Assembly (NCBI GenBank): GCA_002450925.1
Contig: DKAU01000104.1
Coordinates: forward strand, 1 to 6,944
Direction of reading: 5' to 3'
DNA: 6,944 nucleotides
Source: Thiobacillus sp. UBA6918
Lineage (GTDB): Bacteria > Pseudomonadota > Gammaproteobacteria > Burkholderiales > Thiobacillaceae
Shown: positions 1 to 5,549 of the stretch, piece after piece
Numbering within the stretch: the first letter of the stretch is position 1
Layout: each line of letters opens with the position of its first letter
The notes under the pieces: generated by a model
Database searches by the model: none
Seen by the model: the letters and a program-made list of their open reading frames with translations, nothing else
Told to the model about the DNA's origin: nothing
Position numbers and translations under genes: made by a program

Positions 1-15
1 CGTTAACGACCCACA

Positions 16-489
16 ATGAACGATGTTCAAGTTTCGCTGCCAAGAATCATCGCTCCCCCACCGCTCCTGTACATTGGCGTATTTATGGTCGCGTGTGCAG
101 TTCATGCGATTTTTCCGCAGCCGATCATGGCATCCGGTTTTTCTGTTCGGCTAGCCGGGGCCATCATGCTGGTCGCAAGCGGCGTCTTTGCGCGCTGGGC
201 GTTTATCACCATGCGGCAGTTCGGCACCAGCGCCAGCCCTCGCAAGGCGTCTCTTGCGTTGTCGACCTCTGGGCCTTTTGCGTTTTCTCGTAACCCGATC
301 TATCTGGCAATGACCGGGCTATACGTCGGTGCTACCGCACTGCTCAATTCCTGGTGGCCCATGCTGTTGCTGGTGCCGCTCCTTCTACTCATGCACTGGG
401 GTGTTGTTCTGCGAGAAGAGCGTTATCTTCTGGCGCAGTTTGGTGACGCGTATGCTTCGTACAAGGCGGCTGTCCGGAGGTGGCTGTGA
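16..489 (+). CDS. Isoprenylcysteine carboxyl methyltransferase/PEMT-fold membrane protein
   Basis: A 157-residue integral membrane protein. Hydrophobic segments lie near residues 15-33, 44-65, 94-110 and 112-130. The family signature is in the second half: SRNPIY at about 90-95 and a C-terminal block with Glu-Glu-Arg, then FG-x2-Y-x2-Y and an Arg-Arg-Trp end. In this family that region binds S-adenosylmethionine and an inner-membrane substrate. Bacterial members of this length are mostly uncharacterised, so the methyl acceptor is unknown and a function in prenyl-protein methylation should not be assumed. The ATG at 16 gives the usual short N-terminus ending in a Pro-rich stretch before the first helix. 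No clear ribosome binding site is seen in the 15 bases available. The gene converges on the cytochrome gene. Family call is firm, substrate unknown. Confidence 0.87.
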   Translation: MNDVQVSLPRIIAPPPLLYIGVFMVACAVHAIFPQPIMASGFSVRLAGAIMLVASGVFARWAFITMRQFGTSASPRKASLALSTSGPFAFSRNPIYLAMTGLYVGATALLNSWWPMLLLVPLLLLMHWGVVLREERYLLAQFGDAYASYKAAVRRWL

Positions 490-498
490 CCACCAACC

Positions 499-516
499 CG
501 GCGCACAAGCGCGCCG
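499..516. terminator. Weak hairpin between convergent genes
   Basis: A perfect 6-bp stem, CGGCGC (499-504) with GCGCCG (511-516), has a 6-base loop and begins 10 bases after the methyltransferase stop. It is followed by CCCCTTAATT rather than a T-run, so it is at best a weak intrinsic terminator for the plus strand. A second small inverted repeat, AAGCA/TGCTT (550-561), lies directly after the cytochrome stop on the minus strand and is equally weak. These are seen directly; the terminator role is inferred. Confidence 0.35.
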
Positions 517-561
517 CCCCTTAATTCAAACGCCAGTAAGCATTGAAACAAGCAGTTGCTT

Positions 562-1032
562 CTATTTGGCCCGATACACTTCATGGCAGCCCTTGCAGCT
601 TTTGCTCACGTCTCCGAAGCGCGCCTTGATTAACGCCTCGTCACCGGTCCTTGTCACCTCCGCCAGTTTGGCCGTATCTGCCTGAAGTTTTTCCAGGCGC
701 GCGGAAAATTTGTCGTACTCCGCCCAGATTTCCGGCTTGGCCCGGGTCTCTGTTTCCAAACTGTTCTCCGTTCCCGGCGCAAACCCTTCCAGCGGCATTT
801 TTGACATGATTTCCAGATAAGCCGACCTGCGCGCGAATTCATCCTTTTCAAAAGGCTTTTCGCCCTTGGCGATTGCCGTCAGCGCCTTGAAGTTCCACCC
901 CATGGAGCGCATTACGCTTTGGCGGTACTTGATGTAGTCGTCGGCTTTGGGTTCCTCGGCACGGGCCGGCCCTGATGCAACCAGCAAGCATGCCGAAATC
1001 ATGCAGATGCCAACTTCATTGAATAACGACAT
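562..1032 (-). CDS. Class II (c'-type) cytochrome c, periplasmic
   Basis: A 156-residue exported haem protein. The N-terminus has a hydrophobic signal segment (about residues 9-21) with a likely cleavage after Ala-Arg-Ala at 25. The single haem-binding motif C146-K-G-C149-H150 lies seven residues from the end, the hallmark of class II cytochromes, which are four-helix bundles. The mature start (YRQSVM, then MGWNF near 44-48), a PEIW segment (100-103) and the terminal CHEVYR also match the family. Members bind NO or carry electrons in the periplasm. Met41 and Met44 lie in the first helix, where c556-type proteins take a sixth haem ligand, so c' and c556 cannot be separated by eye. The start is fixed by AGGAGG five bases upstream of the ATG. 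It is the last gene of the presumed hydrolase-small protein-cytochrome operon. Confidence 0.93.
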   Translation of the reverse strand: MSLFNEVGICMISACLLVASGPARAEEPKADDYIKYRQSVMRSMGWNFKALTAIAKGEKPFEKDEFARRSAYLEIMSKMPLEGFAPGTENSLETETRAKPEIWAEYDKFSARLEKLQADTAKLAEVTRTGDEALIKARFGDVSKSCKGCHEVYRAK

Positions 1033-1037
1033 TGGGT

Positions 1038-1043
1038 CCTCCT
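1038..1043 (-). promoter_or_regulatory. Consensus ribosome binding site for the cytochrome gene
   Basis: On the minus strand AGGAGG precedes the ATG at 1032 by five bases. This is the strongest ribosome binding site on the minus strand and decides the start. It suggests strong translation of the last gene in the cluster compared with the weak sites of the two genes ahead of it. Confidence 0.8.
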
Positions 1044-1079
1044 CTTGGCTTGGGTAAAAGCTGATTCACGGTTTTCGTG

Positions 1080-1403
1080 TCAGATGCCTGTTTTCAACTT
1101 CTTTACCTGGGACTCAGGGATCACTTCACTTGCGTTTGCTTCTCTATACACGTCCAGCACTTCGCACATTTTTTTGCTGCTGAACCGGATGGTGTTGTTG
1201 CAGGCGTATTTCTCGAACACCAGCACGGCCTTGTCGTTTTCTGCTTCTGCATAACAGCCACTGGTCTCGATGAACTTGCCGTCACTGGACTGATACAGGT
1301 TCTTGCCCACCTTGTTGACCATGACGAGATTGATGTCGGCTTTGGCCATGGATGACAACGTAACCCCCATCAACCCGGCAATCACTACGTATTTTGTTTT
1401 CAT
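1080..1403 (-). CDS. Small exported three-cysteine protein of unknown function
   Basis: A 107-residue protein from the chosen ATG at 1403. It opens with a typical signal peptide (Lys-rich start, hydrophobic core, likely cleavage after Ala-Lys-Ala at residue 22), leaving a mature protein of about 85 residues. The mature part has three cysteines, in the contexts SGCYAEA, KYACNN and KMCEV, and the pattern NLY...GKFIET..CY..A...AVL.FE.Y.CNN.I.F. I do not recognise a named family with certainty; the pattern resembles small hypothetical proteins known from memory only. Upstream in-frame starts are possible at 1409 (ATG), 1412 (GTG) and 1421 (TTG). The start at 1403 is preferred because GGGGTG lies six bases ahead and the signal peptide begins there. 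It lies 27 bases after the hydrolase stop and 47 before the cytochrome start, which supports co-transcription. Confidence 0.78.
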   Translation of the reverse strand: MKTKYVVIAGLMGVTLSSMAKADINLVMVNKVGKNLYQSSDGKFIETSGCYAEAENDKAVLVFEKYACNNTIRFSSKKMCEVLDVYREANASEVIPESQVKKLKTGI

Positions 1404-1430
1404 GCCCATCACCCCAGACAATAATCTGCA

Positions 1431-2384
1431 CTACTTCAGCAGACATACATTCGTGTTTCCGGCGCACGCGGACATGCGCACGCTGTCTTTCAAAAATGCA
1501 TCCATCGCATCCACCGCTTCCAGCAGGTACAGGTCCATAAACAGGTGGTCTGCGCCATCGATCACTTTTACCCGCAATTGATCCTGGCCTTTCAGCGCAG
1601 CAAGTTTGCGGTCCAGTCCGGTAACCACTTCGTCGCTGCCGCCGACCAGGGCCAGCGTGGGCTGCTTGATGGCGGGTATCAATGCAGGCGAATCTACCGG
1701 CGCATCCGGCGCGTAATAGGAAAGAAAGGAATCCGCCGTGGCTGCAGTGTCGTTGCAGGTGAGCAGGCCGACATGTTCGAGCACCGTTTGGCCCTGCCCG
1801 CTCCTGGCCAGTTTTTGCGCCCTGACCAGCAGGGGTGGCAGCGCTTTTCCAAAGCGTTTCTGGTAGGTTGCCGCATCGGTGTTTTCGCGTATGGCAGGCG
1901 CCATCAACACGACTGCCCGGTATGGGCCGTTTCTGTTTTGCGATGCATAAAGCGCGGTTTGCGCCCCGCCGCGGGAATGGCCCAGCAGGACGATTGGCCC
2001 GGCTTTCTGTTTCTTCAGCCAATCGACCCACACGCCTATTTCTTCGGCCGCGTCCTGGTTGCGGTGGCGATGGGTGATGCCGCAGTCGTACATGCCATGG
2101 CGGTTGTCGATCCCCAGGCTGAGATTGATGGCCAGCGTGTTGTAGCCTTTTTCCTTGAGTGAGCTCTGCAAGCCGGCAATGAGTTCCATGCCGCCATGCG
2201 CCAGCCCGCCATGGGTGATGAGGATCACGCCGTCGGCAAGATTCTTTCCGGAAGCGGTTTCCAGGTTGGCATCAAGTGTCAGCCCCTTGTAGGGAAGTTT
2301 TACTTCGCCAGCCAGCAGGGGGCCGGCCGCCAGCATGGTTAGCAGTCCCCAGACATGGATCGAAAAAGCCGGACGGATACGCAT
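1431..2384 (-). CDS. Exported alpha/beta hydrolase
   Basis: A 317-residue protein from the ATG at 2384. A signal peptide ends near residue 25 (LLA then GE). The alpha/beta hydrolase fold shows an oxyanion HGG at 58-60, the nucleophile elbow G-H-Ser137-R-G-G, an acid in GGS-Asp251, and a catalytic His280 in GADHLF, so the triad is complete. The enzyme is probably a periplasmic esterase, lipase or peptidase-like hydrolase; the substrate cannot be read from sequence. Cys101 and Cys210 lie in the body, and Cys307 and Cys314 near the C-terminus could form a disulfide. Alternative starts at 2405 and 2408 add seven or eight residues, which would lengthen the signal peptide; no start has a good ribosome binding site, so this choice is moderate. 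It is first in a three-gene minus-strand cluster and divergent from the LysR gene, a common arrangement for a regulator and its target. Confidence 0.88.
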   Translation of the reverse strand: MRIRPAFSIHVWGLLTMLAAGPLLAGEVKLPYKGLTLDANLETASGKNLADGVILITHGGLAHGGMELIAGLQSSLKEKGYNTLAINLSLGIDNRHGMYDCGITHRHRNQDAAEEIGVWVDWLKKQKAGPIVLLGHSRGGAQTALYASQNRNGPYRAVVLMAPAIRENTDAATYQKRFGKALPPLLVRAQKLARSGQGQTVLEHVGLLTCNDTAATADSFLSYYAPDAPVDSPALIPAIKQPTLALVGGSDEVVTGLDRKLAALKGQDQLRVKVIDGADHLFMDLYLLEAVDAMDAFLKDSVRMSACAGNTNVCLLK

Positions 2385-2424
2385 TGTGGATACACCCCAT
2401 TCCATCATTTATCTGGGCGAATCC

Positions 2425-2460
2425 TATGTTGATCATTATGTTCAGGAAAAGTACTATGTT
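2425..2460. repeat. Three TATGTT direct repeats in divergent promoter region
   Basis: TATGTT occurs at 2425-2430, 2437-2442 and 2455-2460, with starts 12 and 18 bases apart, between the hydrolase and LysR genes. The palindrome TGATCA lies at 2430-2435 between the first two copies. The repeats overlap the candidate LysR promoter, so they could be an operator, perhaps for the LysR protein itself. The repeats are seen directly; the operator role is inferred, and they do not form a clean T-N11-A LysR box. Confidence 0.4.
2429..2457 (+). promoter_or_regulatory. Candidate sigma-70 promoter for the LysR gene
   Basis: TTGATC (2429-2434, four of six consensus positions) is followed after exactly 17 bases by TACTAT (2452-2457, four of six). 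Transcription would start near 2464 and leave a leader of about 27 bases. The better-looking TTGACA at 2461-2466 is too close to the LysR start to act as its -35 box. No equally good promoter for the divergent hydrolase gene was found. Confidence 0.4.
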
Positions 2461-2490
2461 TTGACAATCTTTGTAGATTTGGCAAACAAC

Positions 2491-3360
2491 ATGAACCTGA
2501 CTCTGCAACAAATGCTGACCCTGGATGCCGTGGTCTGCGAAGGCAGCATCCAGGCCGGCGCCAGGGCGCTAAACAAGACGCACCCCAGCGTCATCACCGT
2601 GCTGAAAAAGCTGGAAGACGAACTTGGCTTTCCGCTGTTCGATCGATCCGGCTACCGCTCGGTGCTGACCGAGGAGGGAAAGAAATTCCACAAAAGCGTC
2701 AGGCAGATTCTGGACAACATCGACGACCTGAAGAACCAGGTGATGCACATGCGCGGGGAGGAGGAAGCCGAGCTCAACATCGTGATAGGCGACATCACCC
2801 CCCTGCCCGATGCGTTGGCGGTATTGAGGCAATTTTCAAGGGACTATCCGCACACCCGGCTGAACCTTTTTTTTGGCAATCTGTTCGGTCCCAACGAAAC
2901 GCTGCTGGATGGCAAGGCGGACTTGATCATCCACCATATCGACAAGTCCGACTCGCGCTACGAGTATCGCGACTTTTGCAAGGTTCAGGTCATCCCCGTC
3001 GTCGCGCCTGGATTTCTTGACATCCCGCCCGGCAACGATCTTCGCTACAGCGACCTTAAAGGCTATACGCAGTGCATCATCCGGGACACCTCCACGCACA
3101 GCAAGAAACTCAACCGCTTCGTCATCGATGACACGCCCCACCTCACGGTGGGCGACCAGTACACGAAGCGCGAAGTCATCGTGCAGGGCATGGCTTGGGG
3201 ACACATGCCCAGGTTCCTGATCGAACAGGAACTCAAGAGCGGGAAACTGGTTTCCATCGCCGGCAGGCACATGAAGGGCGTCACGCGCGAACTTGTCATT
3301 GCGCGCCTGGCTACCAGCGAAAAAGGCATCATGGCCGAGAAGCTCTGGAATGCCTTCTAG
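2491..3360 (+). CDS. LysR-type transcriptional regulator
   Basis: A 289-residue protein of normal LysR length. Residues 1-60 form the winged helix-turn-helix: it starts MNLTLQQM, has the recognition region around KTHPSVITVLKKLE (29-42), and ends with LGFPLFDRS and LTEEG. A linker helix follows (about 65-90), then the ligand-binding domain from about 93 to the end, including the late WGHMP-RFLIEQEL-SGKLV segment usual in this family. The inducer is unknown. The open frame extends upstream to 2335, but the ATG at 2491 gives the canonical LysR N-terminus and avoids overlapping the divergent hydrolase start; its ribosome binding site is weak. Being divergent from the hydrolase cluster, it most likely regulates that cluster and itself. 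The EamA transporter 44 bases downstream is another possible target. Confidence 0.93.
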   Translation: MNLTLQQMLTLDAVVCEGSIQAGARALNKTHPSVITVLKKLEDELGFPLFDRSGYRSVLTEEGKKFHKSVRQILDNIDDLKNQVMHMRGEEEAELNIVIGDITPLPDALAVLRQFSRDYPHTRLNLFFGNLFGPNETLLDGKADLIIHHIDKSDSRYEYRDFCKVQVIPVVAPGFLDIPPGNDLRYSDLKGYTQCIIRDTSTHSKKLNRFVIDDTPHLTVGDQYTKREVIVQGMAWGHMPRFLIEQELKSGKLVSIAGRHMKGVTRELVIARLATSEKGIMAEKLWNAF

Positions 3361-3404
3361 AGAGGCGTATAGTCATTGCAAGGAGCCGGCCGCCAAGGAA
3401 TGAA

Positions 3405-4253
3405 ATGCCACGTCCCCGTGTAGTCTTTCTCACATCGCTCGCCATGATTGCCTTTGCCGGCAATTCTCTGCTTGGTCGTGCCGCCTTGCGAGAAACCACC
3501 ATCGATGCCGCAAGCTACACGGCCATTCGGCTGATCTCCGGCGCGCTCATGCTCGCACTGCTCGTATCGTTGAAACGCGGCAACCCATTAAAGAGCGGCA
3601 ACTGGCTGTCGGCGCTGGCGCTGTTTGCCTATGCTGCTGGCTTTTCCTTTGCCTATATCGACCTGCATACCGGAATCGGCGCCCTGCTGCTATTCGGCGC
3701 CGTCCAGGCCACCATGATCAGCCATGGCATCTGGTCGGGCGAACGCCTGAACCAAATACAGACTGTCGGCTTTGTCCTCGCGTTTGGCGGGCTTGTGGGA
3801 TTGTTGCTGCCCGGACTGACCGCCCCACCCTTGTTTGCCTCTGCATTGATGCTGAGTGCGGGGGTAGCGTGGGGCATTTATTCCCTGCGCGGAAAAAGAA
3901 TCAATGATCCGCTCAGGGCCACTGCCGGCAATTTCATCCGCGCCAGCATTATTGGAATCATGCTAATCCTTGCCCTGTTTAACCATGCTGCCGTAGATGG
4001 TGCAGGTTTCCTTCTGGCCGTCTGCTCGGGCGCGCTGACCTCTGGAATCGGATATTCCATTTGGTACGCTGTCGTACCCGCACTGAAATCAACCCACGCT
4101 GCGACAGTTCAGCTCAGTGTGCCGGTTATTGCCACGCTCGGCGGCATTGCATTCCTTGGCGAGTCGCTAACCCTGCGCTTTGTGTTGGCCTCCATGGCCA
4201 CGCTGGGCGGGATTGCGCTTGTGATCATTGAGAAAAAAGCGAACTCCTCATAG
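3405..4253 (+). CDS. EamA/DMT-family inner-membrane transporter
   Basis: A 282-residue protein with ten predicted membrane helices in two EamA repeats (about residues 6-135 and 143-275). Repeat 1 starts with FLTSLAMIAFAGNSLLGR, and its second helix follows a Tyr-Thr-Ala-Ile-Arg segment typical of the family. Repeat 2 ends with the usual PVIATLGGIAFLGE (240-253) and a final helix before a Lys-rich tail. DMT members export amino acids, metabolites or drugs, or import small compounds; the substrate is not readable here. The ATG at 3405 is chosen because AAGGAA sits four bases upstream and helix 1 follows directly. A longer frame reaching back to 3195 would overlap the LysR gene and lacks family resemblance. 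The 44-base gap from the LysR stop allows read-through. Confidence 0.92.
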   Translation: MPRPRVVFLTSLAMIAFAGNSLLGRAALRETTIDAASYTAIRLISGALMLALLVSLKRGNPLKSGNWLSALALFAYAAGFSFAYIDLHTGIGALLLFGAVQATMISHGIWSGERLNQIQTVGFVLAFGGLVGLLLPGLTAPPLFASALMLSAGVAWGIYSLRGKRINDPLRATAGNFIRASIIGIMLILALFNHAAVDGAGFLLAVCSGALTSGIGYSIWYAVVPALKSTHAATVQLSVPVIATLGGIAFLGESLTLRFVLASMATLGGIALVIIEKKANSS

Positions 4254-4341
4254 AAAGACATTTGCAAAACAAAAACAATTGCCTGCCAAACATGCACTCA
4301 GCACTTCTTCTTCGACACGCAGCTAAAAATTTTTTCGCAAA

Positions 4342-4374
4342 TCGGGACCTAGACTATTTCTTGATGCGTCTTTC
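4342..4374 (+). promoter_or_regulatory. Putative ECF-sigma promoter of the dsrE-like gene
   Basis: TCGGGACC (4342-4349), 15 bases, then TGCGTCTTTC (4365-4374). The same two blocks with the same spacing occur before the sigma-factor gene at 4890-4922. Read as GGGACC - 17 - CGTC, the layout fits ECF promoters, which typically have a GGAAC-like -35 and a CGTC-like -10. An A5T6 tract ends eight bases upstream of GGGACC, where an UP element would act. The predicted leader is about 90 bases. Motif identity is seen; recognition by the neighbouring sigma factor is inferred. Confidence 0.7.
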
Positions 4375-4424
4375 CCCTTAAGCACGCCAATTTCCGATCT
4401 CTGAATCACGGCGAATGCTCCATG

Positions 4425-4438
4425 CCCGGCCTGCCGGG
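4425..4438. repeat. GC-rich palindrome in the dsrE leader
   Basis: CCCGGC (4425-4430) and GCCGGG (4433-4438) are separated by CT. In RNA this would form a 5-bp GC stem with a 4-base loop about 22 bases upstream of the ribosome binding site. No T-run follows, so it is not an intrinsic terminator. It could stabilise the leader or be a DNA-binding site. Confidence 0.4.
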
Positions 4439-4471
4439 AATATGTTCACTTAATTGTTTCAGGAGAAGATC

Positions 4472-4840
4472 ATGTCAGACAAGAAAAAACTGGTTGTTGT
4501 GGTCACCAAGGGGCTCGACGACGAGCGTTCTTCAGTAGCCTTGAGCGTTGCCAACAGCGGGCTCAATTCCGGGCTGGAAGTAACAATGTTTTTGGTCAGC
4601 GCAGGTGTCGACCTTGTGCGCAGGGGCGCTGCAGCTGTTGCCCAGTTGAACCCGCTGGACCCGCCGCTGGGCGAGATGATCGACAATTTCATTGCTTCCG
4701 GCGGAAAAATTCTGGCCTGTCCTGCCTGCGCCAAAGTGCGCGGCTACGGACAAAATGAATTGATCGATGGAGTCAGCATTACCGGTTCACCCGCCATGCA
4801 CCAACTCATCAACGACGGCGCTGCCACACTAAGCTTCTGA
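4472..4840 (+). CDS. DsrE/TusD-like small sulfur-relay family protein
   Basis: A 122-residue cytoplasmic protein without signal or membrane segment. The DsrE fold is indicated by a beta strand KLVVVVTKG at the start, a helix with VALSVANSGL, a second strand VTMFLVSAGV (37-46), and the family end block: GGKILACPACAKVRGY (77-92), then ELIDGVSITGSPAMHQLI. Cys83 and Cys86 form a Cys-Pro-Ala-Cys pair at the conserved cysteine position, where DsrE and TusD proteins carry persulfide sulfur. A role in sulfur transfer or thiol chemistry is therefore likely but not proven; many stand-alone members are uncharacterised. The start is fixed by AGGAG at 4461-4465, six bases upstream. It precedes the ECF sigma operon on the same strand and carries the same promoter motif, so it is probably a regulon member. 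Confidence 0.9.
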   Translation: MSDKKKLVVVVTKGLDDERSSVALSVANSGLNSGLEVTMFLVSAGVDLVRRGAAAVAQLNPLDPPLGEMIDNFIASGGKILACPACAKVRGYGQNELIDGVSITGSPAMHQLINDGAATLSF

Positions 4841-4864
4841 CTGGATACCGTTATGCAATCCTTT

Positions 4865-4901
4865 TCCGGGCCTCGAAACTTATACAATTTCGGGACCCGG
4901 A
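4865..4901. repeat. Long inverted repeat after dsrE overlapping the sigma -35 box
   Basis: The arms 4865-4878 and 4888-4901 pair over 14 positions with one C/A mismatch and one G-T wobble, around a 9-base loop. The 5' arm is TCCGGGCCTCGAAA; the 3' arm contains GGGACC, the -35 block of the next promoter. It begins 25 bases after the dsrE stop and no T-run follows. It may stabilise or end the dsrE transcript, or act as an operator over the -35 box. A second hairpin, CCCGG-AGG-CCGGG (4896-4908), competes with it inside the promoter spacer. Confidence 0.6.
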
Positions 4902-4922
4902 GGCCGGGTAGTTGCGTCTTTC
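4890..4922 (+). promoter_or_regulatory. Putative autoregulated ECF-sigma promoter
   Basis: TCGGGACC (4890-4897), 15 bases, then TGCGTCTTTC (4913-4922), matching the dsrE promoter at 18 of 18 motif positions with identical spacing, while the spacer sequences differ. CGTC (4915-4918) would be the -10 core. Transcription would begin around 4926-4928, so the mRNA leader ahead of the sigma ATG at 4935 would be only about 7-9 bases. Positive autoregulation from such a promoter is the rule for ECF sigma factors with a linked anti-sigma. Confidence 0.72.
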
Positions 4923-4934
4923 ATAAATAGAGCC

Positions 4935-5549
4935 ATGACAAGCACGGAAGCAAAAACCTGGTTTGGTCAAAGCATCGAAGGGTGCCTGGATTCCCTATAC
5001 GGCCTTGCCATGCGCCTGACACGCAATGCCGCGGATGCAGAAGATCTGGTTTCTGAATCCGTTACAAAAGCGTGGTCTGCCATCGGCACTCTGGAGGACA
5101 GAAATCGATTCCGGCCATGGATATTTCGCATCCTGCATAACTGTTACATCAGTGACTATCGCAAGAAATCCGTGCGCCCGGTTGCTTACTCCTACGATGA
5201 TTATGCTGAAGAAGGCGAAGAAGATGACATTACTTCCCTGCTCATAAAACAATCTGCAGATTTTCTGTCCTGGTGGGGTAATCCAGAACGCGAGTTCGCC
5301 AACAAGCTATTGGGCAAGGATATTCTCGCGGCCATGGAAAAGCTCCCTGAAGCGTTCAGAGTGGCTGTGGTACTGGTTAATGTGGAAGGACTTTCCTACG
5401 ATGAGGCAGCAGAGGTTTTAGGCGTACCCCCGGGTACCATCCGTTCACGCATGAAGCGCGGACGCACCCTGCTTCAAAAGGCATTATGGGAACATGCAGT
5501 CGACTCTGGTTTGATCAGCGATAACGAAATGAAAGGTAGCAAGCCATGA
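4935..5549 (+). CDS. ECF-family RNA polymerase sigma factor
   Basis: A 204-residue sigma-70 family protein with only regions 2 and 4. Region 2 spans about 15-80: LYGLAMRLTRNAADAEDLVSE (21-41) covers core binding, and the FRPWIFRILHNCYISDYRKK stretch (59-78) covers promoter melting and -10 recognition. A linker of about 50 residues is notably acidic (Tyr-Asp-Asp-Tyr then a Glu/Asp run at 87-98). Region 4 covers about 131-185, with LPEAFRVAVVLVNVEGLSY and the helix-turn-helix AAEVLGVPPGTIRSRMKRGR. The ATG at 4935 is needed to keep region 2 whole; no good ribosome binding site precedes it. The stop overlaps the anti-sigma start by four bases (ATGA), which implies translational coupling. It likely reads the two shared promoters upstream and acts in a SigR/RsrA-like thiol-stress response, by inference from its partner. 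Confidence 0.95.
   Translation: MTSTEAKTWFGQSIEGCLDSLYGLAMRLTRNAADAEDLVSESVTKAWSAIGTLEDRNRFRPWIFRILHNCYISDYRKKSVRPVAYSYDDYAEEGEEDDITSLLIKQSADFLSWWGNPEREFANKLLGKDILAAMEKLPEAFRVAVVLVNVEGLSYDEAAEVLGVPPGTIRSRMKRGRTLLQKALWEHAVDSGLISDNEMKGSKP

Larger units (their letters stand above)
4254..4471. other. 218-base intergenic region upstream of the dsrE-like gene
   Basis: No coding signal or clear terminator for the transporter was found here. From left to right it holds an A-rich stretch (4260-4280), an A5T6 tract (4325-4335) like an UP element, a bipartite ECF-type promoter (4342-4374), a leader of about 90 bases, a GC-rich palindrome (4425-4438) and the dsrE ribosome binding site (4461-4465). Confidence 0.6.

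Noticed and set aside
1282..2031. A 249-residue open frame on the minus strand inside the hydrolase gene
   Set aside because: It is in another frame of the hydrolase coding region, rich in Arg, Gly and Ala with no domain, as expected of an out-of-frame reading in GC-rich DNA.
1545..2162. A 205-residue plus-strand open frame antisense to the hydrolase
   Set aside because: It shows no recognisable domain or ribosome binding site and is explained by the codon bias of the opposite strand.
2461..2466. TTGACA as the -35 box of the LysR gene
   Set aside because: A -10 box at the proper distance would fall on the start codon, and the sequence there (AAACAA) does not resemble one.
2335..2490. N-terminal extension of the LysR protein
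   Set aside because: It would run across the divergent hydrolase start, and the ATG at 2491 gives the standard LysR N-terminus.
2574..2583. TGCGTCTTG on the minus strand inside the LysR gene
   Set aside because: There is no GGGACC block 17 bases upstream of it on that strand, and it lies inside coding sequence.
3195..3404. N-terminal extension of the EamA transporter by about 70 residues
   Set aside because: It overlaps the LysR gene in another frame, reads as charged, low-hydrophobicity sequence without family resemblance, and a good ribosome binding site precedes the ATG at 3405.
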